Assembly: GCA_012842035.1 (NCBI GenBank) | Contig: DUTO01000027.1 | Span: forward strand, 1 to 11,319 | DNA from: Clostridia bacterium | GTDB lineage: Bacteria; Bacillota; Peptococcia; DRI-13; DTU073 | Direction of reading: 5' to 3' | DNA length: 11,319 bases | Part shown: positions 1-7,604 of the stretch, piece after piece | How positions within the stretch are numbered: the stretch's first letter is position 1 | How the letters are laid out: each line of letters starts with the position of its first letter | Program-made: the position numbers and the translations under genes | The notes under the pieces: model-generated | Told to the model about the DNA's origin: nothing | The model's input: the letters and a program-made list of their open reading frames with translations, nothing else | The model's database searches: none

Positions 1-83
1 GATAACCCGTTGCTCCCTAATACCGTAGATAAATTTACACTAAAAGCCGTGAATATTACGGTATTAGGGAGCAACGGGTTATC
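1..83. repeat. Perfect 27-bp inverted repeat at the window edge
   Basis: Positions 1-27 are the exact reverse complement of 57-83, separated by a 29-base spacer (28-56). The pairing stops at the spacer, where 28/56 could only be a G-T pair and 29/55 mismatch. The left arm begins exactly at base 1, so it may continue outside the window. The minus-strand reading frame of the adhesin fragment stays open through both arms and the spacer. There is no T-run that would make it a terminator. It could be a fold-back artefact at a contig end or a real palindromic element. The repeat itself is certain; its origin is not. Confidence 0.9.
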
Positions 84-836
84 CGCAGGAAGGGATTTAT
101 CTATGATGATGTTATAGGTTTGATTACTTTTGGCTGCTAAGTTGCCATCGGTAATTTCTGCCCCACCTGCGGTGAAGTTGTTTACTCTGGTTTCTTTACC
201 CTCAATGACGAGGTAGAGTTCTACGTGGAGGTTTTCATCTATAGTATCAGAATCAGAAGGCGTAAGACTAAAGGAGAAGGTTGAGTCATGTTTAGAGATT
301 TTTTGGTCTGTAGTTAGACCGGATATAGTGATAGAGGGAGCAGTGTTGTAGTGGGATAAATTTACGACATTTTCTCCTTTGGCATCACCAGAGTCTTTTG
401 TTACTGCTTTTAATTTAAAACTAACCACATTAGTAGGTATTAACGTAGATGTTTTATTTATCTTTATGGCGTATACTGTACCATTTATTGCCGGTAATAC
501 TCCTGCATAAGTCGTACCGTTCGCGGTGAAGCTGGTTATTTTTTTAAAACCGCCACCGGTATCCAGATAGAATTCCGTGGTAAGGTTTTTGTCTATAGTT
601 GTATCGGCATCAGTAGCTTTAATATTAAAGTTTAGGGAGGTTGCGGCTTTATGTACTCGTAAATTAGCAGGCAACTTGGTAAAATTAATAGTAGGAGCTT
701 GATTAGGAAGTGCTGTGCTATTATTAGTCACATCCATATTAGTAAAGCTTTCTAGCTTTGACCCATCAACCGCAGTGATTGTACCAGGTTCATAAGAAAT
801 CTTTACATTTTCCCCACGACAGATTATATTTGCCAA
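1..836 (-). CDS. Adhesin-like surface protein fragment with tandem Ig/cadherin-like repeats, 5'-truncated and running off the window
   Basis: The minus frame is open from 836 to base 1 (278 codons) after an in-frame TAA at 837-839. Its composition is typical of extracellular beta-sandwich repeats: rich in T, N, S and D, and almost free of cysteine. The first residues (ISYEPGTITAVDG, then SFTNMDVTNN) look like the last strands of an Ig-like repeat resembling SwmB/long-repeat surface proteins. Two related repeats follow, each opening with APxI and containing a TIDxNL motif. There is no ATG with a ribosome binding site at the beginning. The frame opens only with TTG at 836, and the first in-frame ATG (737) also lacks a good site. 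No signal peptide is present. This is therefore a headless gene: a pseudogene, a silent cassette, or the result of misassembly. The 3' end lies beyond base 1. The surface-protein reading is inferred from composition and repeats, and no family is firmly identified. Confidence 0.6.
   Translation of the reverse strand, partial: MANIICRGENVKISYEPGTITAVDGSKLESFTNMDVTNNSTALPNQAPTINFTKLPANLRVHKAATSLNFNIKATDADTTIDKNLTTEFYLDTGGGFKKITSFTANGTTYAGVLPAINGTVYAIKINKTSTLIPTNVVSFKLKAVTKDSGDAKGENVVNLSHYNTAPSITISGLTTDQKISKHDSTFSFSLTPSDSDTIDENLHVELYLVIEGKETRVNNFTAGGAEITDGNLAAKSNQTYNIIIDKSLPADNPLLPNTVIFTAFSVNLSTVLGSNGL
50..698 (-). repeat. Two tandem protein-level repeats of about 105-119 residues in the adhesin fragment
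   Basis: Unit 1 (698-342, 119 residues) begins APTINF and unit 2 (341 to about 50) begins APSITI. They align along their length. TDADTTIDKNLTTEFYL matches SDSDTIDENLHVELYL, ITSFTANG matches VNNFTAGG, and the final strand after PTNVVSF matches PNTVIF. The similarity is at protein level only, and the DNA has diverged, so the duplication is old. Unit 2 runs into the edge hairpin, so its end cannot be judged. Confidence 0.7.
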
Positions 837-851
837 TTATCAACATATACG

Positions 852-884
852 AAAAAAGCGTCTGGAAACTAAAGTCTAGACGCT
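852..884 (-). terminator. Rho-independent terminator of the pcrA-ligA operon
   Basis: On the minus strand, AGCGTCT (884-878) pairs perfectly with AGACGCT (863-857). Two more pairs form after one mismatch inside the stem, and a run of six T follows (857-852). It starts about 18 bases after the ligA stop codon. The plus-strand side also has a pyrimidine-rich run (CTCTCTTTT), so some bidirectional activity is possible. Confidence 0.85.
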
Positions 885-902
885 CTCTTTTATTAAAAAT
901 TT

Positions 903-2909
903 CTATTCACTTAGTTTCTCGAATTCAGCCTCAGTGAGAATACGCAAATTAGTATCCCCTTTCTCGATAATAGCCTGAGCTTTCTTTAGTTTAGAACCCG
1001 GATTTTCTCCTACTAAAACATAATCCGTATTCTTGCCAACACTAGCGGAAACATTAGCACCCAAATCGGTAAGACGTTTTTCGATAGTTGAACGCGTGTA
1101 TTTTTGTAATGTTCCCGTTACCACTACAGTTTTCCCGCTAAAAGGATTTTCTGTTACTTCTTCAACTTCATAAAGAGGATTTACTCCTGCCTCTAAAAGC
1201 TTTTTTATACTGTGCTCAATCTTTTCATCCGCAAAAAAAGTAATAATACTGTCGGCAATAATCTCTCCGATATCAGGTATCGCTAAAAGCTGTTCGCGGG
1301 AAGCCTGTTTTAAAGCCTCTAAAGATTTAAAAGTTCCCGCTAAATCTCGGGCCGTCTTTTTCCCCACATTAGGAATTCCTAAAGCATAAATAAATGCTTC
1401 TAAAGTACAAATCTTGCTTTTTTCAATAGCCCGAAGTAGATTCTCCGTCTTTTTTTCCTTAAACTTTTCTAAGCTCAATAAGTCTTCTTTGCTTAATTTA
1501 TATAAATCAGAAATCTCCCGAATCTCCAGTTTTTCAAAAAGCTGTTCCGCTGTCTTTTCATTAAAACCTTCAATATTAAGTGCTTCACGACTAGCAAAAT
1601 GCACTAAGCTTTTCACTAATTGTGGTTTACAAGAAAGCGAGTTTTCACAAAAGAAATGAACACCATCACGTACTAATTTTGCACCACAAGCCGGACATGC
1701 TTGGGGTATTTTAATTTCTTCAGCTGTGGCTAAAGAGTCTGATACCACTCCTCTTATTTCTGGAATCACATCATTAGAACGACGTATAAAAACCTGACAA
1801 CCTTTTTTAACCCCTTTTCTTTCGATATCATCGACATTATTTAAAGTTGCTCTCCTAATCGTCGCCCCCCCAATCTCTACCGGCTCCAATAAAGCAGTAG
1901 GCGTAATTTTTCCCGTCCTACCAACATTCCACTCTACATCCAAGAGGGTAGTTATTTCATCTTTGGCTTCAAACTTATAAGCGATGGCCCAACGCGGAAA
2001 CTTAATTGTATAACCCAGCATCTCTCTCGTACGCAAATCTTCTACCGCGATAACTACTCCATCTATTTCAAAGTCCAAAGTATCACGTATTTGCTCTATT
2101 TTTTCTATTTCCTCTTTTACTTCAGCCATACTGGTACACCGCACATGGTAGGGATGAACCGGTAAACCTTGTTCCTCTAGAAAAGTCAATATTTTACTAT
2201 AACTCTTAAAATCCAAATTTTCTCCATAACCTAGGTCATAAAAATAAGCAATTAATTTTCTTTTAGCTGTTTCCCGAACATCAAGATTACGTAATGCACC
2301 GGCCGCCGCATTACGTAAACTTTTTAAAGGCACCTCAGCTGTCGCATTATATGCGGCAAAGGCCTGTTTCGTCATCAAAGCTTCGCCTCTAATCTCTACT
2401 AAGGAAGGATGAGAAATTCGCAAAGGAATACTCTTAATCGTCTTTACTTGAGCCAGAATTTCTTCTCCTATTTCTCCTGTTCCCCGCGTAGCCGCCTGCA
2501 CCAAAAGCCCTTGGTCATAAGTAAGATTAACGGTTAAACCATCAAATTTTAAAGTAACAACATAAGCTAAAGGAGGCAAAGTAGAACTAGGATCAAGATT
2601 ATATTCCTCTCGTGCTTTCAACAATCTTTGCTCCCAAGCCGCTAATTCTCCATAGCTTTGAGCTTTATCTAAACTCCATAATCTCGCTTTGTGAGTATGT
2701 TTCTTAAACCCGGTTAGAATTACATCACCAACCCGCTGGGTAGGTGAATCAGGCAAAACTAAGCCTGTTTCCTGCTCCAAGGCACGTAATTCATCATAAA
2801 GACGATCATACTCCACATCACTCACACTGGGATTATCGAGAGTGTAATATTCATAAGCATATTGATTTAATTTAGCTACTAATTCCTTAATTCGAACGCT
2901 TTTATCCAT
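903..2909 (-). CDS. ligA: NAD+-dependent DNA ligase LigA
   Basis: Cytoplasmic enzyme that seals nicks in duplex DNA during replication and repair, using NAD+ to adenylate an active-site lysine. The 668 residues match the usual length. Domain order is an N-terminal Ia region with a YxEYYxxDxPxxxDxEYD-type motif (about 18-35), an adenylation domain with motif I KFDG (K121) and RGE (E176), an OB fold with VGRTGKITP (about 329-337), a four-cysteine zinc finger (C405, C408, C421, C427), helix-hairpin-helix repeats (GIPNVGKKTA at 511; IPDIGEIIA at 544) and a BRCT domain (588-668). Two expected catalytic-domain residues differ: TRGDG reads TRGTG (T144), and the motif IV lysine of DGVVIKV is alanine (A288). 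The motif V lysine (K312, AYKF) is kept. The ATG at 2909 is preceded by AGAGGTG (2924-2918), and the gene follows pcrA by 24 bases, so the two are co-transcribed. Identity is secure. Whether catalysis is fully normal is open. Confidence 0.96.
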   Translation of the reverse strand: MDKSVRIKELVAKLNQYAYEYYTLDNPSVSDVEYDRLYDELRALEQETGLVLPDSPTQRVGDVILTGFKKHTHKARLWSLDKAQSYGELAAWEQRLLKAREEYNLDPSSTLPPLAYVVTLKFDGLTVNLTYDQGLLVQAATRGTGEIGEEILAQVKTIKSIPLRISHPSLVEIRGEALMTKQAFAAYNATAEVPLKSLRNAAAGALRNLDVRETAKRKLIAYFYDLGYGENLDFKSYSKILTFLEEQGLPVHPYHVRCTSMAEVKEEIEKIEQIRDTLDFEIDGVVIAVEDLRTREMLGYTIKFPRWAIAYKFEAKDEITTLLDVEWNVGRTGKITPTALLEPVEIGGATIRRATLNNVDDIERKGVKKGCQVFIRRSNDVIPEIRGVVSDSLATAEEIKIPQACPACGAKLVRDGVHFFCENSLSCKPQLVKSLVHFASREALNIEGFNEKTAEQLFEKLEIREISDLYKLSKEDLLSLEKFKEKKTENLLRAIEKSKICTLEAFIYALGIPNVGKKTARDLAGTFKSLEALKQASREQLLAIPDIGEIIADSIITFFADEKIEHSIKKLLEAGVNPLYEVEEVTENPFSGKTVVVTGTLQKYTRSTIEKRLTDLGANVSASVGKNTDYVLVGENPGSKLKKAQAIIEKGDTNLRILTEAEFEKLSE

Positions 2910-2933
2910 AAATATAACACCTCTATTTTAAAC

Positions 2934-5306
2934 TTACCTTAACTTTTTCAAAGGAGCATACTTCGCCAAGACTGTTTTAATTCCCTCTTCCGGAAAAGCT
3001 ATCGCTAATTCAATTTCACTGCCTTGTCCCTTGATACTCACAATAACTCCCTCACCCCATTTTTGGTGAAAAACCTTATCTCCCAACATAAAAATTTGCC
3101 CTTTTCTTCCTGCCTGTTCTTTCACTGCAACTGAACCAGCAGCATTGTTTCCAACTGCATAAGCCGGTGTTGTTTCAAAAAAGCCCGGTCTATTATATTG
3201 GATACACAGTTGAGGTGGAACTTCTTCCAAGAAACGCGAAGACTGATTCATATTTTTACGCCCATATAAATAACGTTCCCGCGCATTAACCAGATATAAT
3301 CTTTCTTTGGCTCGCGTCATGGCTACATAACACAAGCGCCGCTCCTCCTCTAATTCATGCAAGTCATCAAAAGCCCGATAATGAGGGAAAATACCTTCCT
3401 CCAGTCCGATTAAAAAAACATGAGGAAATTCTAAACCTTTCGCACTATGCATAGTCATCACAACTACAGCTTCTTCTTTTTCTTGTAAATTATCTAAGTC
3501 CGTAACCAAAGCTACTTGACTAAGAAAGTCCCCCAAAGAATTTTCCTCGGCAAAATGGTCATACTCTAAGGTCTTGGTTAAAAACTCCTGCAAATTTTCT
3601 ATACGACTTTCGGCCTCAGGACTGTTCTCTCTTTTTAATTGCTGCCAATACCCTGTTTCCTCTAAAATTTTCTTCGTCAGCTCTGTTACCGTTAATTTCT
3701 CCAAAGACTGCCGAAAACTTTCTAATAAATTAATAAAGTCCGCTACCGCTTTAGCTGTTTTCCCTACTATACCAAGGTTTTCATATTCTAATAAGGCTTG
3801 ATAAATAGGAATGCCTTTCTCCCAACTATGATTCGCAATTTTGCTGAAAGTTATTTCACCAATCCCCCGCCGTGGTTCATTAATAATCCGTTTTAGACTA
3901 AGGGCATCACATGGATTAACCAAAAACTTTAAATAAGCTAAAATATCCTTAATCTCTTTACGCTCATAAAACTTAACTCCACCAATCAATTTATAGGGAA
4001 TACCGATGCGAATAAGCCACTCCTCTAGGGTTCTGGATTGAGCATTGGTCCGCATTAACACAGCACAATCACCATAATTAACTCCCTGCCCTTTTAACTC
4101 CTCAATTTTTTCTACGACAAAAGCCGCTTCATCTCCTTCATCTATTGCTGTAAAACAAAGAATCGGCTCACCGGCAGAGTTTTCGGTCCAGAGCTTCTTC
4201 GCTTTACGCCCCGAGTTATGAGCAATCACCTCATTGGCTGCATCTAAAATCAACTGGGTGGAACGATAATTTTGTTCAAGTTTAATCACACGAGCTTCCG
4301 GATAATCTCTTTCAAAGTCCAAGATATTCCGAATATCGGCAGCCCGAAAACCATAAATCGACTGGTCATCGTCACCCACTACACATAAGTTCTGATACTT
4401 TTTAGCCAAAGTATTGACTAAGGCATATTGAGCATGATTCGTATCTTGATACTCATCAACCATAATATAACGAAAACGTTCCTGGTACTTCTCCAAAATT
4501 TCCGGTTCTTCCTGAAAAAGGCGCACCGTCAACATAATTAAGTCATCAAAATCTAAAGCATTATTCTCTTGTAAACGTCGCTGATAAATTTCATAGACCT
4601 CTATATATTTTTTCTCCAGAAAGTCATTACTCATTATCTTGGCTTTACTAGGTGTTTGTAATTTACATTTATAGCGACTAATCGCATTTTGTATTTTTTT
4701 CGGAGCAAACTTTTTCTCATCTAAATTTAGCTCTTTACAAATCGCTCTGAGCAAAACAAGCTGGTCTTGACTATCATAAATAGCAAAATTACTCGTATAA
4801 CCTAAAGAAGAAATTTCCCGATGTAAAATTCGCACACAAGCCGCATGAAAAGTCATCACCCACATCTTTTCACTAATCGTACCTAAGAGATTAGCTAAAC
4901 GCGTCTTCATTTCTTCAGCTGCTTTATTCGTAAACGTAATGGCTAAAATAGCCTGTGGAGAAACACCATTAACCCTAAGCAAATTTATAATTTCAGGAGA
5001 AAAACAGCTAACTACACCTTTTTCCCACTCTTGAAGCCATTGCTGCATTTTCGCCAAGTCTTCAAGGCTTATCTCATGCGGCGGCAAAACCGCTGCCTCA
5101 AACTCAGCTCCAAAAAGATATAAATGGAGAATCCGATAAATCATGGCCATGGTTTTACCGGAACCGGCTCCTGCTAAACAAAGAACAGGTCCTTCACCGG
5201 TAGCGACGACTTCCATCTGTTGCTTATTTAATCCGGCAAAAATACTCTGATATATTTTTTCTCTTAATTGCTGATACTCTCTAGTTAAATTCTTTCCCGC
5301 TCCCAC
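2934..5306 (-). CDS. pcrA: UvrD/PcrA family 3'-5' DNA helicase
   Basis: ATP-dependent superfamily 1A helicase acting in repair, in removing RecA or replication blocks, and in plasmid replication in Bacillota. All motifs are present: Q motif GLNKQQ (25-30), Walker A AGAGSGKT (45-52, K51), Ia ITFTNKAAEEM (123-133), II VDEYQDTN (283-290), III GDDDQSIYGFRAAD (311-324), IV EQNYRST (344-350), V MTMHSAKGLEF (617-627) and VI ERRLCYVAMTRAKE (655-668). The C-terminal segment GDKVFHQKWGEGVIVSIKG (742-760) onward is the Tudor-like domain that in PcrA contacts RNA polymerase. The protein is 790 residues against about 720-750 for typical PcrA. The excess lies mostly in an extra segment at about residues 66-113, between motifs I and Ia. 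The start is GTG with a strong ribosome binding site. It is the first gene of a pcrA-ligA operon, an order also seen in Bacillus, but no pcrB-like gene precedes it here. Confidence 0.96.
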   Translation of the reverse strand: MGAGKNLTREYQQLREKIYQSIFAGLNKQQMEVVATGEGPVLCLAGAGSGKTMAMIYRILHLYLFGAEFEAAVLPPHEISLEDLAKMQQWLQEWEKGVVSCFSPEIINLLRVNGVSPQAILAITFTNKAAEEMKTRLANLLGTISEKMWVMTFHAACVRILHREISSLGYTSNFAIYDSQDQLVLLRAICKELNLDEKKFAPKKIQNAISRYKCKLQTPSKAKIMSNDFLEKKYIEVYEIYQRRLQENNALDFDDLIMLTVRLFQEEPEILEKYQERFRYIMVDEYQDTNHAQYALVNTLAKKYQNLCVVGDDDQSIYGFRAADIRNILDFERDYPEARVIKLEQNYRSTQLILDAANEVIAHNSGRKAKKLWTENSAGEPILCFTAIDEGDEAAFVVEKIEELKGQGVNYGDCAVLMRTNAQSRTLEEWLIRIGIPYKLIGGVKFYERKEIKDILAYLKFLVNPCDALSLKRIINEPRRGIGEITFSKIANHSWEKGIPIYQALLEYENLGIVGKTAKAVADFINLLESFRQSLEKLTVTELTKKILEETGYWQQLKRENSPEAESRIENLQEFLTKTLEYDHFAEENSLGDFLSQVALVTDLDNLQEKEEAVVVMTMHSAKGLEFPHVFLIGLEEGIFPHYRAFDDLHELEEERRLCYVAMTRAKERLYLVNARERYLYGRKNMNQSSRFLEEVPPQLCIQYNRPGFFETTPAYAVGNNAAGSVAVKEQAGRKGQIFMLGDKVFHQKWGEGVIVSIKGQGSEIELAIAFPEEGIKTVLAKYAPLKKLR

Positions 5307-5311
5307 AATTT

Positions 5312-5320
5312 TCCTCCTTA
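5312..5320 (-). promoter_or_regulatory. Ribosome binding site fixing the GTG start of pcrA
   Basis: The minus strand reads TAAGGAGGA here, near-perfectly complementary to the 3' end of 16S rRNA and ending 5 bases before GTG (5306-5304). No ATG in this frame is equally well placed, and the protein needs residues from this region for its N-terminal helix and Q motif. The GTG start is therefore well supported. Confidence 0.85.
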
Positions 5321-5414
5321 AAAAACAATAAAATATTTTTTACGCAACACGTATATTCTTACTTTATCCTGGACATAATTAATAGTGAACAACTCCTCTT
5401 ATCTCCTCCACTCT

Positions 5415-5448
5415 ATGGGCTCAAGGACTTTCCTTGAACCCATTTTTT
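5415..5448 (+). terminator. Strong hairpin with T-run reading on the plus strand, in the pcrA upstream region
   Basis: Positions 5415-5427 pair with 5431-5443 (13 base pairs including one wobble, 3-base loop). A run of six T (5443-5448) follows on the plus strand, the classic Rho-independent layout. No plus-strand gene ends here, so its target is unclear. Read on the minus strand, the hairpin is followed by AGAGTGGAGGAG rather than T's, so it is not a good terminator for the genes actually present. The hairpin is certain; its function is uncertain. Confidence 0.6.
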
Positions 5449-5494
5449 ATCTTTCTTTATCCTTAAGTTTACTGCAAACCAAAAAATATGGCAA

Positions 5495-5528
5495 CAAAAT
5501 AGCCGTGACCTTAAAACAATCACAGCTA
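5495..5528 (-). terminator. Terminator-like hairpin after the CoA-transferase gene
   Basis: On the minus strand, TAGCTGTGA (5528-5520) pairs with TCACGGCTA (5508-5500), 9 base pairs with one wobble and an 11-base loop. TTTTGTT follows. It lies about 35 bases beyond the CoA-transferase stop codon. The T-run is short, so termination may be leaky. It would mark the end of the his/CoA-transferase transcript and imply that pcrA-ligA has its own promoter between about 5320 and 5490. I saw only a weak promoter candidate there (TTGTTC at 5392-5387, GATAAA at 5368-5363, 18-base spacer). Confidence 0.65.
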
Positions 5529-5562
5529 AATTTCTTTCCTATTTTTTTAATGCACAATCGCT

Positions 5563-6900
5563 TTACTTATTACTAGATCGCCAAATTTTCATTTTCTCTG
5601 CCGCCTTAATTAAGTCCTCACGATAATCAGGGTGCGCAATACTAATAATCAATTCTGCTCTTTCCCAAGTAGAACGTCCGGCTAAGTTTGCCATGCCCCA
5701 TTCCGTTACAAAATAATGAGCCTGTGCACGAGGATCCGTAACTATTTCCCCAGCAGGCAAACAAGGTACTACTCTTGACTTTACCTTGCCTGTTTTTTTA
5801 TTGGCATGTATAGAAGAAAAACAAATAAAACTTTTTCCACCTTGGGATCGATAAGCTCCGGTAACAAAATCCAATTGCCCACCCGTACCACTTATAGCCC
5901 TTGTGCCAACTGATTCGGCCGAAACCTGACCAAAAAGGTCTATTTCTATACAATTATTTATAGCCACCATTTTTTCATTAAGTCCGATTACATAAGGGTC
6001 ATTAGTATAGTTTACAGGATAAGAAGCTAAACCAGGATTATTATCTATCCATTCATATAATTCTTGTGAACCAAGACAAAAAGTCCAAACCCCTTTGCCC
6101 CGGTTAATACTTTTCAATCTGTTTGTTATTTTACCTGCTTTATACATTTCTAAATAAGCATCCACCAGCATTTCTGTATGTATGCCTAAATCTTTTAAAT
6201 CTGACTGCGCAATCATCTTCCCCACACAATTCGGCATTGCGCCAATTCCTAATTGAATCGAAGAACCATCTTCGATTTGGCTGACAATCTGCTTCGCCAC
6301 TTGTAAATCTGCTTCAGTAACAATTTTTTCAGGACAAGTATATAAAGCTTGATTATCACTTTCCACAATATAATCAACCTGGGAAATATGAATTGCCTCC
6401 GAATGCCCTCCTAAAGCTTGGGGCATTTTTTCATTAACCTCGAGAATAACTATTTTAGCCTTTTCCGCAATAGCTAAATTGGCAGAATTAGTAAGTGAAA
6501 AGTTAAAATATCCATGCTTATCCATCGGCGCAACAACCATCATGGCTACATCTACATCTAAATTTTTTTGATAATATAAAGGCATGTTGCGATAAACCAT
6601 AGGAATATAACTACACAAGCCACGATCAGCTTGATGTCTTTCATAACTACTTAAATGCCAACTTGAATAATAAAAGGATTCACGCGAAGGGTCGACCTCA
6701 ATTATGGCCAAAGGACGCATCGAAAAAGATCCCCGCACCTTGACATCACTCAATTCCTCTTTACGCTTGGCTAAAGCTTTATCTAAATCTATAGGAATCC
6801 CCAACCCAAAACTATAATCAACCCAATCTCCTGATTGAACAACTTTTACTGCGTCTTCTGCAGTACGCAATTTCTGTTTGTATTCTGAATAATAATTCAT
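5563..6900 (-). CDS. Acetyl-CoA hydrolase/transferase family protein, probably butyryl-CoA:acetate or 4-hydroxybutyrate CoA-transferase type
   Basis: Class I CoA-transferase that moves CoA between a short acyl-CoA and a free carboxylate such as acetate; it acts in the cytoplasm. The 445-residue length fits the butyryl-CoA:acetate/4-hydroxybutyrate CoA-transferase (Cat2/AbfT-like) group. Visible marks are the N-terminal DYSFGLGIPIDLDKAL region (28-43), QLGIGAMPN (216-224), GIHTEM with E243 as the likely catalytic glutamate by analogy with AbfT, the GTGGQLDF loop (338-345), and the C-terminal TEWGMANLAGRSTWERAELI (399-418), a family hallmark. The ATG at 6900 has AAGGA 5 bases upstream (6910-6906). 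The gene starts 47 bases after hisIE with no terminator between, so it is probably read with the his operon, although it has no obvious role in histidine synthesis. The family is certain. The acyl substrate cannot be fixed from sequence alone; butyrate, 4-hydroxybutyrate, propionate and succinate are all possible. Confidence 0.88.
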   Translation of the reverse strand: MNYYSEYKQKLRTAEDAVKVVQSGDWVDYSFGLGIPIDLDKALAKRKEELSDVKVRGSFSMRPLAIIEVDPSRESFYYSSWHLSSYERHQADRGLCSYIPMVYRNMPLYYQKNLDVDVAMMVVAPMDKHGYFNFSLTNSANLAIAEKAKIVILEVNEKMPQALGGHSEAIHISQVDYIVESDNQALYTCPEKIVTEADLQVAKQIVSQIEDGSSIQLGIGAMPNCVGKMIAQSDLKDLGIHTEMLVDAYLEMYKAGKITNRLKSINRGKGVWTFCLGSQELYEWIDNNPGLASYPVNYTNDPYVIGLNEKMVAINNCIEIDLFGQVSAESVGTRAISGTGGQLDFVTGAYRSQGGKSFICFSSIHANKKTGKVKSRVVPCLPAGEIVTDPRAQAHYFVTEWGMANLAGRSTWERAELIISIAHPDYREDLIKAAEKMKIWRSSNK

Positions 6901-6947
6901 TGCTTTCCTTTTTCACCTCTGGATTATTTTTCTAAAACTCCTAAACC

Positions 6948-7604
6948 TTATTTATCTTCTTCAGAGCGATGTCGTCTCGCTAATTCCTCCCATATTTCCA
7001 CAAGAGCAATCTGTTTATCCCGCAACATTACTAAAAGATGATAAAACAGGTCCGCTGTTTCATAAATAATTTCCTCTCCCTTTCCTCCTTTCGCAGCAAT
7101 CACTACTTCTGTCGCCTCTTCACCTACCTTTTTCAAAATTTTATCTATCCCCTTTTCAAAAAGATAAGTTGTATAAGAATCTGCCGGAAGTTCTTCCCGC
7201 CGTTCTTTAATTACAGCTTCGAGCCGAGATAAAACTGCCCACTCTGCTGAAATAGCCTTTTCACGTTCCTGTAAAACCTGACTAAAACAAGAAAAATCAC
7301 CTTGATGACAAGCAACACCGGTCTGGTGAACTTGAATTAACAAAGCATCGGCATCACAATCAAGAAAAATGGCTACCACCTGCTGCGTATTTCCTGAGGT
7401 TTCGCCTTTCAACCACAGTTTTTGGCGACTACGACTATAAAACCAAGTTCGCCCTTCCTTTAAAGTTTTCTGTAAAGCTGTTTCATTCATATAAGCTAGC
7501 ATCAAAACAGTACCACTTTTCACATCCTGGACAATAGCCGGGATTAAACCATTTTCATCATACTTTAATTGTATATTCGTTTCCGGTTCCACTTTTACAT
7601 ACAT
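6948..7604 (-). CDS. hisIE: Bifunctional phosphoribosyl-AMP cyclohydrolase / phosphoribosyl-ATP pyrophosphatase
   Basis: Catalyses steps 2 and 3 of histidine synthesis: PR-ATP is cleaved to PR-AMP (HisE part), whose adenine ring is then opened (HisI part). The HisI domain (about 12-115) has LMLAYMNE, TWFYSRSR and LWLKGETSGN, the metal-site LDCDADALL (81-89: D82, D84, D86), and zinc cysteines C83, C99 and C106. The usual ACHTG reads ACHQG. The HisE domain (about 125-215) has the VGEEATEVVIAAK motif (160-172) and YETADLFYHLLVML (181-194). The length of 218 residues is normal for the fusion. The ATG at 7604 overlaps the end of hisF by 10 bases, with an AAAGGGAT site inside hisF, so translation is probably coupled. 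Confidence 0.96.
   Translation of the reverse strand: MYVKVEPETNIQLKYDENGLIPAIVQDVKSGTVLMLAYMNETALQKTLKEGRTWFYSRSRQKLWLKGETSGNTQQVVAIFLDCDADALLIQVHQTGVACHQGDFSCFSQVLQEREKAISAEWAVLSRLEAVIKERREELPADSYTTYLFEKGIDKILKKVGEEATEVVIAAKGGKGEEIIYETADLFYHLLVMLRDKQIALVEIWEELARRHRSEEDK

Noticed and set aside
823..828. TATAAT on the minus strand as a promoter for the adhesin fragment
   Set aside because: There is no matching -35 element 16-18 bases upstream and no ribosome binding site with a start codon downstream. In an AT-rich spacer the hexamer is probably chance.
5385..5576. Plus-strand open frame of 63 codons in the pcrA upstream region
   Set aside because: It runs through both hairpins and into the CoA-transferase end, resembles nothing and has low-complexity composition, so it is not a convincing gene.
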